The notes under the pieces: generated by a model
Told to the model about the DNA's origin: nothing
Databases searched by the model: none
What the model saw: only the letters and a program-made list of their open reading frames with translations
Translations under genes and position numbers: made by a program
NCBI GenBank assembly: GCA_012799425.1
Contig: JAAZLF010000263.1
Coordinates: 1 to 5,493 of the forward strand
Direction of reading: 5' to 3'
Source of the DNA: Actinomycetales bacterium
GTDB taxonomy: Bacteria > Actinomycetota > Actinomycetes > Actinomycetales > Dermabacteraceae
Length of the DNA stretch: 5,493 nt
In this document: positions 5,240-5,493 of the stretch, piece by piece
Layout of the letters: every line of letters begins with the position of its first letter
Position numbering within the stretch: position 1 is the stretch's first letter

Positions 5240-5493
5240 TCAGGCGCGGGCGAGCACCTCGCGGGCCAGGTCCACGTCGAACACCGCCGTGTCGATCGCG
5301 CCGCTGCGCAGCACCCCGAGCACGCCCGGGGCCTTCTCCGCGCCCGCCGCCACGCCCAGCACCTCGGGGATCCGCAGCAGCTCCGAGAAGGTGACCGCCA
5401 GGACCCGCTGATCCGTCGGCGCTCCCAGCGGCACCCCGTGCGCGTCGATGAAGCGCCCGCACACATCGCCTGCCGGCTGCTGGGCCTCGAAGG
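5240..5493 (-). CDS. SorC-family sugar-binding transcriptional regulator, C-terminal fragment
   Basis: Only the last 83 residues are in the window; the N-terminal helix-turn-helix and most of the effector domain lie beyond position 5493. The fragment reads through the GDVCGRFIDAHG motif (residues 8-19 of the fragment) and continues LLRIPEVLGVAAGAEKA and GVLGVLRSGAIDTAVFDVDLAREVL. These match the end of the SorC/DeoR-type sugar-binding domain (PF04198), whose members sense a phosphorylated sugar and control sugar or polyol uptake and catabolism genes. An in-frame GTG at 5464 is internal, because the family motif starts upstream of it. The gene converges on the pabC-like gene. Effector and target operon cannot be told from this fragment. 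Confidence 0.85.
   Translation of the reverse strand, partial: FEAQQPAGDVCGRFIDAHGVPLGAPTDQRVLAVTFSELLRIPEVLGVAAGAEKAPGVLGVLRSGAIDTAVFDVDLAREVLARA

Noticed and set aside
4470..5462. Minus-strand frames with collagen-like Gly-Pro-Gly runs across the intergenic repeats
   Set aside because: The repeats have periods of 46 and 8 bp, not multiples of three, and the frames overlap pabC and the SorC gene out of frame. They are composition artefacts.

Overview
The window comes from a very GC-rich genome: third codon positions are almost all G or C, GTG starts are common, and Shine-Dalgarno sequences of the GGAGG type precede most genes. Protein sequence style and gene content point to a high-GC Gram-positive actinobacterium. 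A Brachybacterium-like member of the Dermabacteraceae is my best guess, from recall only. I see no RNA genes, insertion sequences or CRISPR.

Layout. (1) Positions 1-1023, minus strand: the N-terminal 341 residues of a glutamate-cysteine ligase-like (GCS2-type) enzyme, cut off by the window edge. (2) 1024-1145: a short divergent promoter region. (3) 1146-1940, plus strand: an acidic 264-residue protein with a faint SUKH (SMI1/KNR4-like) appearance. (4) 1941-2081: an intergenic stretch with a strong interrupted palindrome. (5) 2082-3314: a 410-residue protein with an N-terminal WXG100-like domain, a Pro/Gly/Ala-rich then acidic linker, and a C-terminal domain resembling DNA/RNA non-specific endonucleases. 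This is the architecture of a type VII (ESX)-exported polymorphic toxin. (6) 3421-3900: a 159-residue protein resembling the YezG (DUF600) immunity family. (7) 3981-4880: a complete class IV PLP enzyme, probably 4-amino-4-deoxychorismate lyase (PabC) of folate synthesis. (8) 4881-5239: a convergent intergenic region made of three 46-bp tandem repeats, a perfect 14-bp inverted repeat and a run of GC octamers. (9) 5240-5493, minus strand: the last 83 residues of a SorC-family sugar-binding transcriptional regulator, whose N-terminus lies beyond the window.

The part worth most attention is 1146-3900. It reads as a compact toxin-immunity island: a WXG-nuclease toxin, a downstream YezG-like immunity candidate and an upstream SUKH-like second immunity candidate, with hairpins before and after the toxin gene that could set relative expression. 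The flanking genes look like ordinary chromosomal metabolism and regulation. The secretion machinery and the small WXG100 partner are not in the window. The B. subtilis YeeF-YezG pair is the closest analogy I know, but the assignments rest on motif recognition by eye.
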